A stretch of DNA of 64,000 nucleotides from Serilophus lunatus. Lineage: Eukaryota; Chordata; Aves; Passeriformes; Eurylaimidae. The stretch covers positions 680,880-744,879 of the forward strand of contig VXBA01000883.1 of NCBI GenBank assembly GCA_013399895.1. Direction: 5' to 3'. Under the pieces are notes generated by a model that saw only the letters and a program-made list of their open reading frames with translations, ran no database searches and had not been told where the DNA came from. Positions 1 through 12,995 of this stretch are shown here, one piece after another (the first letter of the stretch is position 1; each line of letters starts with the position of its first letter). Position numbers and translations under genes: made by a program.

Positions 1-1706
1 GAAAGTCCATCAAGGCACGAGAAGCTTTCACAAGCCTTTTGTCAAATACCTTAAGATACGTTTTCTCCCTACCTTCATATCCAGTTTTGAGAGGAGTCAA
101 ATAGTTGGTAGTTGGTAATTGAACCTCTTTTACAGTAGTTTTTTGGTTAAAAAGTCCCTGTTATGCTGAATGAAGAGGTGTATAACTGATTCCTTGCAGC
201 CATGGTACAGCCTGGGTTTCATCAGCTATTTCTGCAGCCTCAGTCCCTTTTGTCAATTTGTACAAGTATATACAGACCAACTAGTGGACAGTTTTTTTAC
301 TCATCAACCAATGTACCGGCTGTATCAAAAGCAAACACTGTCAGGCTTTCTATATATAAACATCACTACTAAAAATAAGAGATGTTCTTACCAGTCAGTG
401 TCAGATCATGTGATCTTCTCTTGCTACCCTCCAAATACCAAATGTCTGAAGACATTTAACATTCTTTATAACAGCTTTTGATAAGAAGAGAATTCCCTGT
501 TTCAGTCTCAGCTAGTTACTTTGAGCAATAAATGAAAGCCCTCTGAATGAGATTAGGTAATCACACAAAATTCATAGGCTAAGCACGCTTCATTTTTATT
601 CTGTTGTGAGACTCTGATCACAGGAAACTTTATCTTTGCCAATAATACAGAGGTGATTCAACCACAAGATGCTTTTGTCCTGATTTTAAACCCTATTCTC
701 TTCGTGGAATATTACTATTTCCTATCAGTATTCTATGTTCCTTGAATACAAGTAAGTAAGTACTTTTTGACATTTAAGCTGAAATGCTGATTTTTCTCAA
801 AGAATTACTCAACATTTTTGCACAGATGTAGCTAAATGTTTATGCCTAATCCTGAATGTATCTCATATGAATGCGAAATAAGAGTGGAGCAAATCCCACT
901 CCTATGTTGTCTCCCTTCCCCCAACTCAATTTTTTTAGTTCTTCAAAATGAGCAGTCCATGCCCATATCCTCTCCAAAGAAAAGTATCATTGCACATTTT
1001 CCTCACTTAACATAACAGGCTTAAGTGAATTATAAACTCTTTACCTTTCCTTAAATAAACCTAGACACATCTACTTATAATTATTTGATCTTCTGTAACA
1101 TAAAAAACTACGTCCTTATTTCCATTTAATGGGCCAACGAGAAGACTTCAAAAATACATGTCGTCCTCTTTTATTAACAGGACATCAATACTTATTTCTT
1201 CCTTTACATTTGCAAGTAAAAGGGCACCAGAATTGAGGGGGAAAGATGTTCATCAACAGAATAGTTACCACTGACTTACCATACAAAGACAAAACCAGAG
1301 CACAGCTGCCACCTGACAAGAGAGCAGGACAGATAAGGATTCTCAACATCCTGAAGGAATTGCATAACTCACAAAATTACTATTCAGCAAAGCCCCAGCT
1401 GCAGCACATTTAAAGGGATGGATCATAAAACATAACAATGGACAGTATCACTTTCAGCAATTTTAAAATGAGTACCTAGAAAGAGTATGAGAAAAAAAAT
1501 CCCAAGCCCTCAGAAGTCTAACCTTATTGTACAGTGTGTTAAAAGGATGCCTATACAGAAAACCAGCAGCCACAACTACAGAGGGTTTCATTTTTATAAT
1601 GAGCTGCAGTTCAGAGGACACAGGTAAGATATGAACCATTTTCTCCTCGAAATCGTAACAATAGAGAAGCCAAACAAACCACATTTTTTCTGAAATATCT
1701 ACTTAC
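1..1706 (-). other. USP7: USP7 intron 2 (partial, 5' portion)
   Basis: Read on the minus strand, this stretch starts with the consensus donor GTAAGT (complement of 1701-1706) directly after exon 2 and runs off the left edge. USP7 exon 3, which in the family starts by completing the split Asp codon and then encodes a TSWRSEATF-like sequence, was looked for and not seen, so it lies outside the window. The sequence is AT-rich and unique, with no repeat I recognise. The short open frames here (for example 170-481 plus and 1463-1684 minus) have no recognisable domain and are taken as noise. Confidence 0.85.
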
Positions 1707-1811
1707 CATCTTCCATATCTTCTTCAGTGTTGTTGTGTCCATCAGCCATTGCCACATTCCCATTAATCACAGGATTTTGAGTAATTCTTGGAGGATCGTC
1801 TGTATCTCCAG
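1707..1811 (-). CDS. USP7: USP7 coding exon 2 (residues about 29-63)
   Basis: USP7 is a nuclear cysteine deubiquitinase that removes ubiquitin from substrates such as p53, MDM2 and DNMT1. On the minus strand this 105-base exon lies between a CTTAG acceptor with a T-rich tract and a GTAAGT donor. It completes the Ala codon begun in exon 1 (G + CT), then encodes GDTDDPPRITQNPVINGNVA followed by MADGHNNTEEDMED, and ends on the first base of an Asp codon. This is the acidic, probably disordered linker before the TRAF/MATH domain; the catalytic and ubiquitin-like domains lie in exons beyond the left edge. From memory, AMADGHNNTEED is the bird form where mammals have ALSDGHNTAEED. No frameshift or stop is present. 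The identification is close to certain; the exact residue numbers depend on the Gln-run length in exon 1. Confidence 0.97.
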
Positions 1812-1830
1812 CTAAGACAAAAAAAGGATG
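1812..1830 (-). other. USP7: 3' splice acceptor of USP7 intron 1
   Basis: The reverse complement reads as a pyrimidine tract (CCTTTTTTTGTCTTAG) ending in AG just before exon 2. The AG is the complement of 1812-1813. This placement restores the GCT (Ala) codon with the final G of exon 1, which fixes the boundary. Confidence 0.93.
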
Positions 1831-2767
1831 TAAAAATTAACCAAGTAATTACTGATCAGAAATTAACAGTTTTGTCTCAGGTAGCACTTAAAGACACGCC
1901 AACGACACACACTTCACAGAACAACTGTACTGGTAGGTGTCTAACCAAAATTCTTCAAACAGATGAATATGTATGGATGAAGAAAAAAATCCACATTAAT
2001 GTGGAATACAAGAACATAAATTGACTTCAAAGTTTCCAAACAGCCTTGCAGTCAGCATCTCACAATCAAATCTCATTAAATAAAACTTTTTAATTACTTA
2101 GTGCATTTTTTACACAGATACAAGTTTCCAAAGAAAGGCTTTCTAAACAATTCCTTCTAACAATAAACTTTGAGACTACTTCAGTGTTACTGGTTTTTTA
2201 AAGAAAAAAACCCTAAACCTCTAATCAAATGTAATTGTAAGATTTAAATCTCACTTGGGGAAAATTGGAAAGGAAATACTTTAGGATTAAAGAACATTTT
2301 AGATAAAACATTTTCCAGTTTCTTGTCATCACTGCTATAAAGTTTTGCTACAGTGACCATTTAAAACATACATAAGTGCCACTAACCCAAAAGATATGAG
2401 ACAACGAACTAAACCCCCAGGATTTAAAAGAGGCACTGCTTTGACTGAACAGCATCTTTCTCATTCATCCAACAACCAAAACACCTTCTTCCACTGCTTG
2501 TGTAGCAAAGCAATGGATAGTTTCAGTATGATTACAGGGAAGAGGATACATTCTTGGATAAACTGGGTTTTATCATCAAACTGTAAAACTTATATCCCCT
2601 TGCAACCATGTCAAGGACAAAGCACTACTCAAAAGACACTCTGATTTAAAGGGTATGATGAGTTTCTCATTGCTGTACCAGCCCTAGTATTAACTTGTAT
2701 ATTCTACTATCTCTCAACAGTCACCGATTTCTGTAAGGCTGGTTTTACACCCAAAGCTACACCCAAG

Positions 2768-2960
2768 TTACTGCCTGTGTGTGTAGCCAGGGCTGCGGTG
2801 ACGGTTCCCAAGGGACACACAGGGTCCCAGCCCCGCGCTCCGCCCGTCAGCACCTTGGACAGAGCAGAGCCCGAGCTCCCACCGCCTCCCCCACGCCCGG
2901 GCACCCAGGGACACCTCCGCCCGGGAAGCCGGGCTGTACGCAACAGGTGCCAAGAAGCAT
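2768..2960. other. GC-rich patch in intron 1
   Basis: About 190 bases that are much richer in G+C and CpG than the AT-rich intron around them (for example CCCCGCGCTCCGCCCG). The composition opens several overlapping frames on both strands (about 60-121 codons), none resembling a known protein. It could be a small methylation-sensitive regulatory island or simply a GC-biased segment. Without conservation or chromatin data its role cannot be assigned. Confidence 0.4.
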
Positions 2961-5249
2961 GGAGCCAGCTAGCCTGGATGCTTGTCTTCTGCTGGATTGC
3001 AGCCCAACTTCTCCTGTACCAAAGGGACAAACACCAGTGACAACAGGAAATGGCTGTGTGCTCACCACTCAAGTCTTTTAAAAGCCAGGGAGCTCACGCC
3101 GAGGGTGGGATAAGCCATGGGAGAAGTGCAGTAGGATCAGTCACCAGTTGCTTCACAGTCCTCCCTTTCCTTACTGCAGCCTCATTCCAATTCACAGCAC
3201 ACAAGAAGACATTGTCACACCCAGCACTCCTGTTCTGATTGTTTACTCTTCCAGTAAATCCGCAGAACCGGTAACCTCTGCCCTCCCCACGAACAGGAAC
3301 AGATCAGGTTAGAGACTTACTCCTGGATTAGAGCCGCGCAGATCACGAACTCGCCGCTCCAACACGGCTTTCAGGGCTCACAGGGTGCAGCAGATCTCAC
3401 TGAGGCACGAGTGAAAGGGATGTTTTGAAGTGTACAGTGTGCAGCACCCATGATAACGGGCACACCTTTCTCAGAATTAGAATAAAAGCCGAATCAAGAA
3501 CGTCTTGAGGTTTTGATTTGTAACAAGATCGGCTCCTGTGCAATAGAGCCACAGGAGTCTCCACCAACAGGGACTGGCACTGACAACGCTGCAGCACCAC
3601 AGAACAGTAAGTTAAAATAAAGATTAACTACAATAAAATTATGGGGGGAACAGGTTTGAACCGCTGCAACTCAGAAACAGGAAAAGTGATAGAAAGAGGA
3701 GTAAGAAGGAAAGATCCCCAAGTTCATTTCCATACCCTGTTCCACATTTTAACCTTTTAACAGGATGATGCTGTTCTTAGCAGGAAGCAGCCCTCTGGGG
3801 CACTGTTCCCTAAAAGCACACAGCATGTACTCAGCAAGTCAACAGTTGCTCACACTAAATTAATGCTAGGGAGTTTAAAATTATTTTTCTTTTTAAAATT
3901 ATCATCAGAGCAACTTAGTACCTAGAAACAAACTGAAGCACATAACAGGAATAGTTCAGTTCTTCACTAAAATCTCACCCAAAGTTTTCTTTTAAAAGGG
4001 GATTTTAAATATTGATAACCATGTTTTATGGGGAAAGAATTGTTCTTAACTAAGAAAACAGAGCTTTCTCTGAGCTACTGCTCTACATTCCCCAGAAGCA
4101 TGAACGGCTGCAGAAGAGAGAGAAAATGCAGAGGAGATCATAGCAAAAGCAATCAGCTTGAACAGAGGCAGCTTCTGAGAGATACTATTTAGTGATAAGA
4201 CAAATGAACCATGGTGAATGTCCCTGCTGCTTTCCCTGACATATAGACACACAGCTTGTGATACAGCTTTCAGATATGGAACCCACATAACATTAGTCAA
4301 GGTTTTTGGCTTCTGTGAACTAAGGAAGTTTTTTAACTGCTAATAAAACTCAACTACTACAGCAAATCCTTTACACAAACAAAACACAATCTCTTTTCTA
4401 CAGATGTACCAGTAAGCAGTATGACAAAATCTGTTTTCTACTACAGCATTGAAAACCAGTAATTTATGTTTTCCTCTGTTGTCCTTAAGAGCTCACAGGA
4501 AAGAATTGTAAAATCAAACCAAGATTCAATTAAGTAACATGTTTTCCTTTGCCTCAAGCAGAGGCAATGCCAAAGACTTATTCAAATTATACACTACAGA
4601 ATTAAGAAGGAGAAAAAATACCTGTCCACATTGGCCAGTAAAACCTTCCTACCAAACATACTGCTTAATACACTGCTGTCTTTAATGCAGCTTCAACCAG
4701 AGTGTCAACATCACCCCAGTCATGTCATCTATCCATTCCCAGACCAGAATACCCAGTTTTAATCACATCCCTGGAAGAAATTAGAGATGCAGTCCATTAA
4801 TCAACTGAAAGTTAACATAAACCACATCAATTAAAAAAGCATCACAACAAAGCATGAGGTGACCTTATAAATAGAGAATGTTTTTAACTCACTAAATATA
4901 GTACTGCAAAATAAGAAATAAATACAGCTTTCAATAGCAAAATTTAAGAATTTAAGACACTGCCACACTGTTTGGTGAGAAGCATTCAAGGTGTTGTCTA
5001 CCTCCCAGAAATCCAACACATAAGCCTTCATAGACACTTTCATTACAGAAATGCAAGGCAACATGAAAAATAGTGGTGACAATTTCTGCTGAAACATTTA
5101 ACAGCTGATACAATTTTCCCTCTGCCCATGCCACTGCATTATAAACAAAAAATACATCTTGAAGAGTTCAAGGGTGGTCTTTGAGTCTAGAGGTTAAGAC
5201 AACTTCCAAGAAGAAACATTCAGACAATAGTGAGTTTGCACAAGAAAAG

Positions 5250-5266
5250 AAAAAAAAAAAAAAAAA
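5250..5266. repeat. Poly(A)17 homopolymer
   Basis: A run of 17 A within USP7 intron 1 (T in the transcribed sense). I see no target-site duplication or retroelement body next to it, so I call it a simple repeat and not the tail of an insertion. Confidence 0.8.
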
Positions 5267-5539
5267 GAGCTCCACTTATTTACTGAAAGATCATGAAATG
5301 AAATAAAGTCTAGACACTGAGGTATGTAACCAAAATGGAACTGCAGCATGGCAATACAGACTGGGAAGCTTGTAAGAAGTGTCAGTCACCTTACACAGAC
5401 AAATTATTGGATCATATACAAGTGACTCTCAGAGGCACACTTCCCATCACTCATTAACTAAGTCTGTCACTCAAGTGTTGAGGTAAAAGCCAGAAAGTAA
5501 AATGGTTTTTGCATTTGCTGCAGGAGGAGGGAGAAGGAG

Positions 5540-5555
5540 AAAAAAAAAAAAAAAA
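5540..5555. repeat. Poly(A)16 homopolymer after a purine tract
   Basis: A run of 16 A follows GGAGGAGGGAGAAGGAG, making a purine-only stretch of about 33 bases on the plus strand. On the USP7 sense strand it is a polypyrimidine tract, but it is not followed by a convincing exon. Confidence 0.75.
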
Positions 5556-8500
5556 GAACCTTGAATTCTCAGAATTCTTACAATCTTGCCATGCAATGAC
5601 AGACCTGAAAGTATTAAAAATACAGAAGTCTCCTTGCTATGGACCATGATCTCAACATTACCATATTCAAATACTTGCACTGTTAAACAATCAGGACAAA
5701 AATAGCATCAATGATTTTTTGAATAGTCTTTTTAAAAGCTGTTCAGCTGGATTCAGCCTGTTTAATAAGATGGACTCAACAATTCAAAACTACAAGGAAG
5801 GAATCTCAAAGTTTGCCATATTTTTTTCCTGTTAATGAAAAAGCAGAAAAGATTTTGTCAAGTTTGTGTGGCTTTCAGCACAACTTAAATCCTGTCACAA
5901 GACGGGAGCACTGCAGGATGTGCTCCCTCTCCGAAGTGCAGGATACAGCTGCTCAGCACCAAACACCTGTGGGCAATGACTCCACAATCCCAGCAATTCA
6001 ATTACAGCAGAAACTGTTGCTATTTTAACCATGATGACAAGGAACTATAACTTCACTAACTCATATCCCATCAAGAAGTCCCAGTCTGAAAGATTATCAC
6101 TGATGCCCGTCATGAGGTTTTGCAGCCAGGCAGCCACGAGGAGAAACTGAAGTGTCTCCCCAGCAGGTTATGAAACATTTGTTTCCTTTTGAGGTTTAGA
6201 GCCCAGAGCGGAGGAGTAACAGCGACACAAACACGTGGTTACAATTATCACACACATCCGCCCCACGATGGAAATCACCCCTGCTGAGGGCTCCTCTAGT
6301 CCCACAGTCTGCACAGACCTGCACCAGCAGTGCCACAGAGATCCCAGAAAGGAGGGGGCAGCTGCCAAGGGCAGTCAGTCACTCCCGCTGAACTAAAGGG
6401 CATATCCAGGGCTCTGCTTTAGTGGGGGAAAGCTGAAATGACACGACTTTCTCCTCTGCTGCTGGACTGAAAGGACATTCCAGAATCAAAGCCTTCATAA
6501 AGGTTTTTAAAGGGCCTTTTAGTAATTTTTTAATGTAAATATAAATAGAACAGTGTGTACAGGTAGGATAAATGGAGAGGGGGTGTGTGTGAATTCCAGT
6601 GGATGAGTGAACCTGCAGTGAACACTAAGGGACTTACTGAGCAAAAATATAGGGTGGCAGGAGGTAAGAATACAGTCAGAGAATGTAAAACTCACTGAAC
6701 AATGAGCAATGTCCACCCTGTAGCATTCAAATGACATCAGCATAAAGGATATCCACTGTAAGCTGAATACAGAGTCCAGGTCCAGCTCTGCACCTCAGTG
6801 TGAGAACTCAAACCTGTAACACTCCCTGGGCAGCCAGGCAGAGTTGCTGCTCGTCAGCACTCACTGAGAACATCTCTTAATCATGGAACAAACTAATCTC
6901 TTCAAAAGTTCTTTAAAATAAATACTTTTAAATACATCAGTATTTTAAATAAACCATTACAAGTTTACTTCAGTGCATAATTCAGAATTCTAGTCTGACA
7001 TGGACAACAGCACACAACTAAAAAAAATAAATTCAAAAATCACCATTGCTAGAAATAATAATGAATAAGATTCTGTGATTTCAAGTGCTGTAACAAATAT
7101 CACCTCTTTTACCATGAAATCAACCTTTGCTATTTTAACCATTGGGCAGCACATCAAAACACATAACTGAGAAACTCCTAAAGCAAGCAGGAGATGCCAT
7201 GCTTTCCAAAGCAGTTGCTGGACTGTGGTGGTGCCAAGAGGACACTCATGAGACTCATTCAGAAAACCTTCAAGCACAGATATTACTTCTTGAAAAGAAA
7301 CAGGAAAGTTAGAATAAAGCGGAGAAGATGAAGTACAGACTGGAAAAAGCAATTCCAACAGGTTACTTCACAACTCTGCAGCAAAGGCTCCCCAGACTGT
7401 GCCTGTCAGCAGCTGCAGGCATCCAGTGAACCCGTGGAACTGTTTTTTATCAGGCTGTAACAGCTCACAAGAAAACTTGTGGGCTCTTTCTTCTCCCAAA
7501 GTCTGGGAATCACTGCTATGAAAGCCAGAGGAATAGGCAGTACTCCCAGGAGGCAGGGTTTTAAAAAAACAAACAAAAACCAAATGAACAAAAAAAATAC
7601 ACTCAAACCAAAAAAATAAAACCAAAAGAACAACACACACCAAAATTAGCCAAACAAGCTCCCAGCTACATGATCTGAATGAAATTAAGTCCATCTCTGA
7701 ACTACTCGAAGCATAAAAATGAAAATTTCTCCCTCATCTCCTCTGAAAGAATTCAGTCCTTCCAAAGTAGGAGAAACTATTGGGCCTGTAATTCCTTCCT
7801 GCAGTTAGAACACAAACTCCACTGATTGCACAAAATGACTCAAGAGAAAAGGAATTAAATGAAAAGTGTTCTACACAGTTTCATTTATCCAAGACATTTT
7901 TCAGGTTACTGTAATGAAAAATCCGAAGAGGTATTTCTGAATGTGACTGTCTTTCAAATGACATTCAAAAGCAAAGCAATTGACTTAAAACTTTTTAACA
8001 GTAACAGGGAATGAGATGAATTTGGTCAGTAGAATGGAAAGAGAAAGGGAAGCACACAAACCCCAGTGATCCTATAGACTGATGTCAATGTGTAGATAAC
8101 TGCTGTCACAGATGTGTAAATAAGTCATTTGTCTTTACAGTTAAAAGTTAATTCTCTCATTAGAAAAACAATGAGGAATTTGCTTTGATTTCATTTACTC
8201 TTTTTCTTCCTTCATGGTTCATTATCTAAACAGTGTAAGATCTAAACAGAAGAGTTATGAGGGACAATGACTAATCTTAAAGGGAAAATGCTTCTAGAGA
8301 AGTATCTCCTTTATCTACATAAGGGAGAAAGGTGTTACAAACATAGGAAGTGAGCAGACTTCTAGCTAGGGACACAAGGTTTAAAGCTCTTCAGTGCTTT
8401 CAAAATTTGCCTTAGCAAATTTAGAAAGAAAGGAGAAAAGACATTTATTCACTGAAGAGCAATAGTCAATCTTAGATCTTAGAAAAAAAACCCCAAAACA

Positions 8501-11500
8501 GAAACACCATTATACGGAAGTCCCTTGCTCTCTAATTGTAATCTGAAACAAATAATTACTGCATTATTGACTGGGAATTGCAAATGCCCTGCAGAAGGAG
8601 ATGATGTTGCACGAGACAGCAAATAAAAGAACTGGGATGGGATAGGTTCCTGGAAGCAGACTCATCATCCCTGCCATGCCTACATGACATGCAGCAATGA
8701 CTAGACAGTCACACCACTTACTGCCCTGATCAATCCCTACATTGCTGCTGCCTTGCCTTCCCATCACTGTGCCTGCCCGGCCAAAGAGGACAGTCTGACA
8801 AAGCACAGGATGGCCGATTCTGCCAATGTAAGTAATGAATAGGGGAAAAAAAAAAGAATTAACAGATTACATGATTGTTCTATTCTTAGGTAAAACAAAG
8901 CAGTTAGACACTGACCACTGACCAACAGGCAGGAACGATACCAGTCCACAAGGTAAATAGTACCAGAAACTTCATCCCACTAAGACAGTTACCTTCAGGT
9001 GAAAATACAAGGGAAGTACAATGTAACTTTGTGGATGGAAAAATAGCTGAGAAAAAGGAGCCTGCTCCATAAAGCAGGCAGTTTGATAAGGAAACTCATT
9101 TATCTGCTTATCTTCAAAGAGAGGAGCAGTCTGGTAACACTTTACAGAACAAAACTTTCAAGTCTGAAAAACGTGATTAAGTCTTACAGACACATATAAA
9201 GCACTTATGGCATTATCAATACACTCATTCAGTGGTCTTAGAGCTACCACTTAAGAAGTCACCCCAAAAATTTACTACAACAAACAGTGACTAAATGAAC
9301 ACCTGCTTTCAGCAGTTGAACCCACTGCTTTATGAATAATTCAGCATTAGATGAAAGACTCCATGAACCAGAGTTCAGTTTGGACACTAACTACATACCT
9401 ATAATTATCCAACAAATTTACAGCTTTATGCTCTTGCTGAAGGCCTTCAAATGGACATTTTAAGGAATTTTTCAAATGCTTTTTAAGCTCTAGGTGTTCA
9501 CTAACTGTGGTAGACAGCAGTACCAGCATGAGTTTTTCTACAACACAGTGAAATTATTTATCAAAAACATACCAACCTACCTCTTTCACTAACCTGGTTT
9601 CCCCATTATACAGTGTCACAACCTCTTGGAAGTCATCAGGACCAGAAAAAGTTTGCTGAAAAATCTTTCACAGATCGTTTTCCTAATCTGAAGAGCTTTG
9701 TTACCTTAGGTTTTGTTTCTAGAAAACTATCAGATCAAGAAGAAAGGCAGGAAGACTGCTTCTGGCTCCCCTGTAATATTCAAAAACATTATCTAGAACA
9801 GTTGACAAGACACATTATTTTCCTCCATGATAAGGAAAGGCTGAAACATCAGAAGTGTCATGACCTATTATGGCAACAGCCCCTGGACTTGCACTACCTT
9901 CTCTTTGCTACAGAAGCAACTCCCCTAACTCGTCACATCTTGTCTCTGCACATTCCAGAGATGGCAGTGTGATTACATCCCTGCAGGAGGCCGGGCACTC
10001 CATCCCAACCTACTGAACACGCCCTAAACAATGTATTTTCCCAGTATCACACCCCTCTTGATGTTTTACTGCTCCACTGAGTAATGGATTTCTCTATTGC
10101 AACAACGAAGGCCAAGCACTGCAGCATCACTACAGAGGCTGAAAAGCTACTTCCAGAAAAATGAAGTTCTGACAGAGGGAAGAAAAGGATGCACACTCAG
10201 CCGGAGTCAGGGCAGCCCCAGGTGTTGAGTATAGTGCATGACACCATACCCAGCACTGTGGACATGTCCTTGGTGTTTTAAGAAAAACAGCTAAAGAGTA
10301 ATTAAAATCAGTTTGTTTAGATAGTAATATGAGCACTTTATGGAATTTTATGGAATTGGTGAGTCTGCTCCCATTAGCACCTCCCTCTTTCTTTGTGAAA
10401 GCCTAGAAAGCCCACACCTTCACCACCTGGACCAGAACGATTTTTATTCCTCAGACACATAAATTTTCAGCACTCACTTCTGTATCACTCTGCATGAGAA
10501 TAGTCCACCCTTTCACCGTATTGGGGTACATATATTAAAGCAAATACTACAAGTGAACACTTGCTATGTGCTTAAGCAGCAGCAAAGTTTTGCCCATTTA
10601 CCAGTAGGACAGAACGTTGCCTTACATGGTATGATCACACACGCACACCACTTGCCCAAACTGGCTCTGAAGGAACTGCTGCTGTGCACTTACTTTGCTA
10701 CAAAGTCCGAATATAACTCGTCAGTATTTCAGATTCTGCAATTCTGTTTGAGACCAGATTCATCCTTACAGCAAATGCTAATTGCACTGCTCACTCCCGA
10801 ACTCAGCTTGAAGAATGCAGTGTTGCAGGAGCATGGAAAGGTAGCATGAATACATCAAATCTTTTTTCCTAATACTGACGTGATTTTTAAACAGTTGAAA
10901 TGCTAATGATCTGTCCATGTTAAGAGTCTGAATACAAAAATAATTTCCTAGCAAAGAACACCACCAGATAATAATATGGATTTGCACTGGAATTAATTTT
11001 ATGGGCATTAGGAGAAAAAAATACAAACCACCTATTTTAGCCTCATCCTTTAATTTACCTTTAAAACAGGAAAGATCACTCCAAGCCACAGAAACTTGTG
11101 CAATATGCACAGAAACGTCACAGGGATCTAACACCTTCAGCGTTTCTTCCTGTAATTTTTAGTAATGCTTTCAAAGGTCTACCCTTCTCGTTAGAGATTT
11201 ACTAAGATTGCTCTTGTTTACCCCCTCCTTTCTTATGCTTCCTGCTGTGCAGAGACATACAAAGAGGTGTAAAGCAAGTTCACAGGAATTTGACTCAGGG
11301 GTTACGGGTGGTTCCTAGTTCTGGGACTAGGCTTCAGTGAGAAGAGGGAAAGGCAAATATATCAGATTCAAGAAACTAACATTTAAAACTGTATGCAACT
11401 GTGAAAAAGAAAGCAAAGCACAGTTAACATCTGTGTGTTCTCATTAGACAACACAAATGAGCTTAAATTCAGGCTTCCATGCTGCATAGCAAAGGAGTCT

Positions 11501-12796
11501 AAATCACATGTACTCATAGGAAATCACTCCTTTTAGGATAACTATGGAACATGTTTCAAGAGTGTCTGTTAGTGCAGAGCAGCATGAAAACACAGACTTG
11601 ATCTGGCTGAAATCAAACTTGATCTGGTTGTCCTATGGCCAATGTAGAAAAATGCAGAACCTGTGTCCTTGAGTTCACCAAGAGTGGTGACCAATGCCAC
11701 TGGATGTACACACTGCCCAACTGGGACACACAGCTGGAACATCTTAGGACTTCCTGAGCACAGATCACAAGTACACTGTCCTTGAAGTGATGCTTCTATA
11801 ACAAAGATCCACTATTGGCTCTCATTAGCACAGTGCACCAAGTACCAGAGCAATATGAACTGTAATGTAGGGAAGCAGAAAGATATTGTTTGTACAGAAA
11901 TAAAACCTGTTGTGTGAGCTGGTTTAGCTCCTTCATGTAACACATTAAGAGGTGAAGAGTGAGGACAGAGAAAACAGACTTGATGCATTCACATCAGAGG
12001 AGAGGTGACTAGAGGAGGGTATGGGATTTTCTACTACTTACAATATCCAAGGGGCTTTGCATTCAATTACCAGAATGGAAGTTTAAAGAAACAAAATCTG
12101 CTTTCCAGATTTTTGCACATCTTTCCCCAGTTATCCAGGACACCAGCACCAGATGGACCCTTCCCTGTCCTTACTGCTACAGCAGCCATTTGATACCTTT
12201 TATGATCTTTATTTTCCTTGTTGTAACTTCTTTACTTCTCCAATATCTTTTTAAGATGGAGGAGGGAGGCAGGGCTGTTAACCAGGCTGCACTCAATGCT
12301 CAACAGGCAGCAGCACAGTGAACTCACACAAAGCATATATTATTCCCAGTTCACTTCCAAAGGCAAAGCAGTGAATGGAAGAAGATTCTGTGAGGAGCAG
12401 TGAAAAGGCACAGAGGCAGCGTGGCCAAGCTCAGATATCCTCGGGGTGTGCACAGCAGGGAAGGGAATTGGCCAAACCTCCCCTGCACTCATGTTTAACA
12501 TCAGCATCTGCTCCTGACAGACCTCAAGACACCAGGTTAAACAATTTTTGCTCAATCCAGGGTGGCTAATCTGATGTAAATACACGGGGTTTCCATAAGA
12601 ATCTTTTGGACATTCATACTGGAAAACCAGTATGTTACAGCCTAGAGTTTAAAAAAAAAAATCCGAAAAACAATATACCTGACTGAAAACAGTTTTGTAC
12701 CATCTATAAAACTTTACTGTAGAAAAAAACTCCACCTATTGCCAGAGCGTTTATCACTTCCCACAAAATAAGAGCAGGCCCATGTCATGCTTCTCT

Positions 12797-12995
12797 ACTG
12801 CTCCAAGAAAAACAACTGCAGTTGCAGAGCAGCACCCAGGGGTGTGGGGTGGGGAGCAGCATCGGCTCCCCAGGGGGGTGAGGCACCCCCAGTTCCCTCC
12901 TGCCCCAGGAACCCAGAGCTGACCCAGCAGGCGTGGGCTGAGAAACCCCAACCTGGTGGCAGGGGCGCTTTTACAAGGCTGGATTAACTGGGGGG
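12797..12995. other. GC-rich patch in intron 1
   Basis: A G/C-rich segment (GGGGTGTGGGGTGGGGAGCAG and AGGGGGGTGAGGCACCCCC) inside AT-rich intron. It contains a GC-rich self-complementary word and carries small open frames on both strands that look like shadows of composition. No gene is supported; a local regulatory or structural role is possible but not shown. Confidence 0.35.

Noticed and set aside
6990..7358. 122-codon minus frame with hydrophobic C-terminal half
   Set aside because: The hydrophobic stretch reflects T-rich intron sequence; there is no splice context joining it to USP7.
9613..9972. 119-codon plus frame in intron 1
   Set aside because: The product is unlike any family I know, lies antisense inside a long intron, and has no flanking gene signals.
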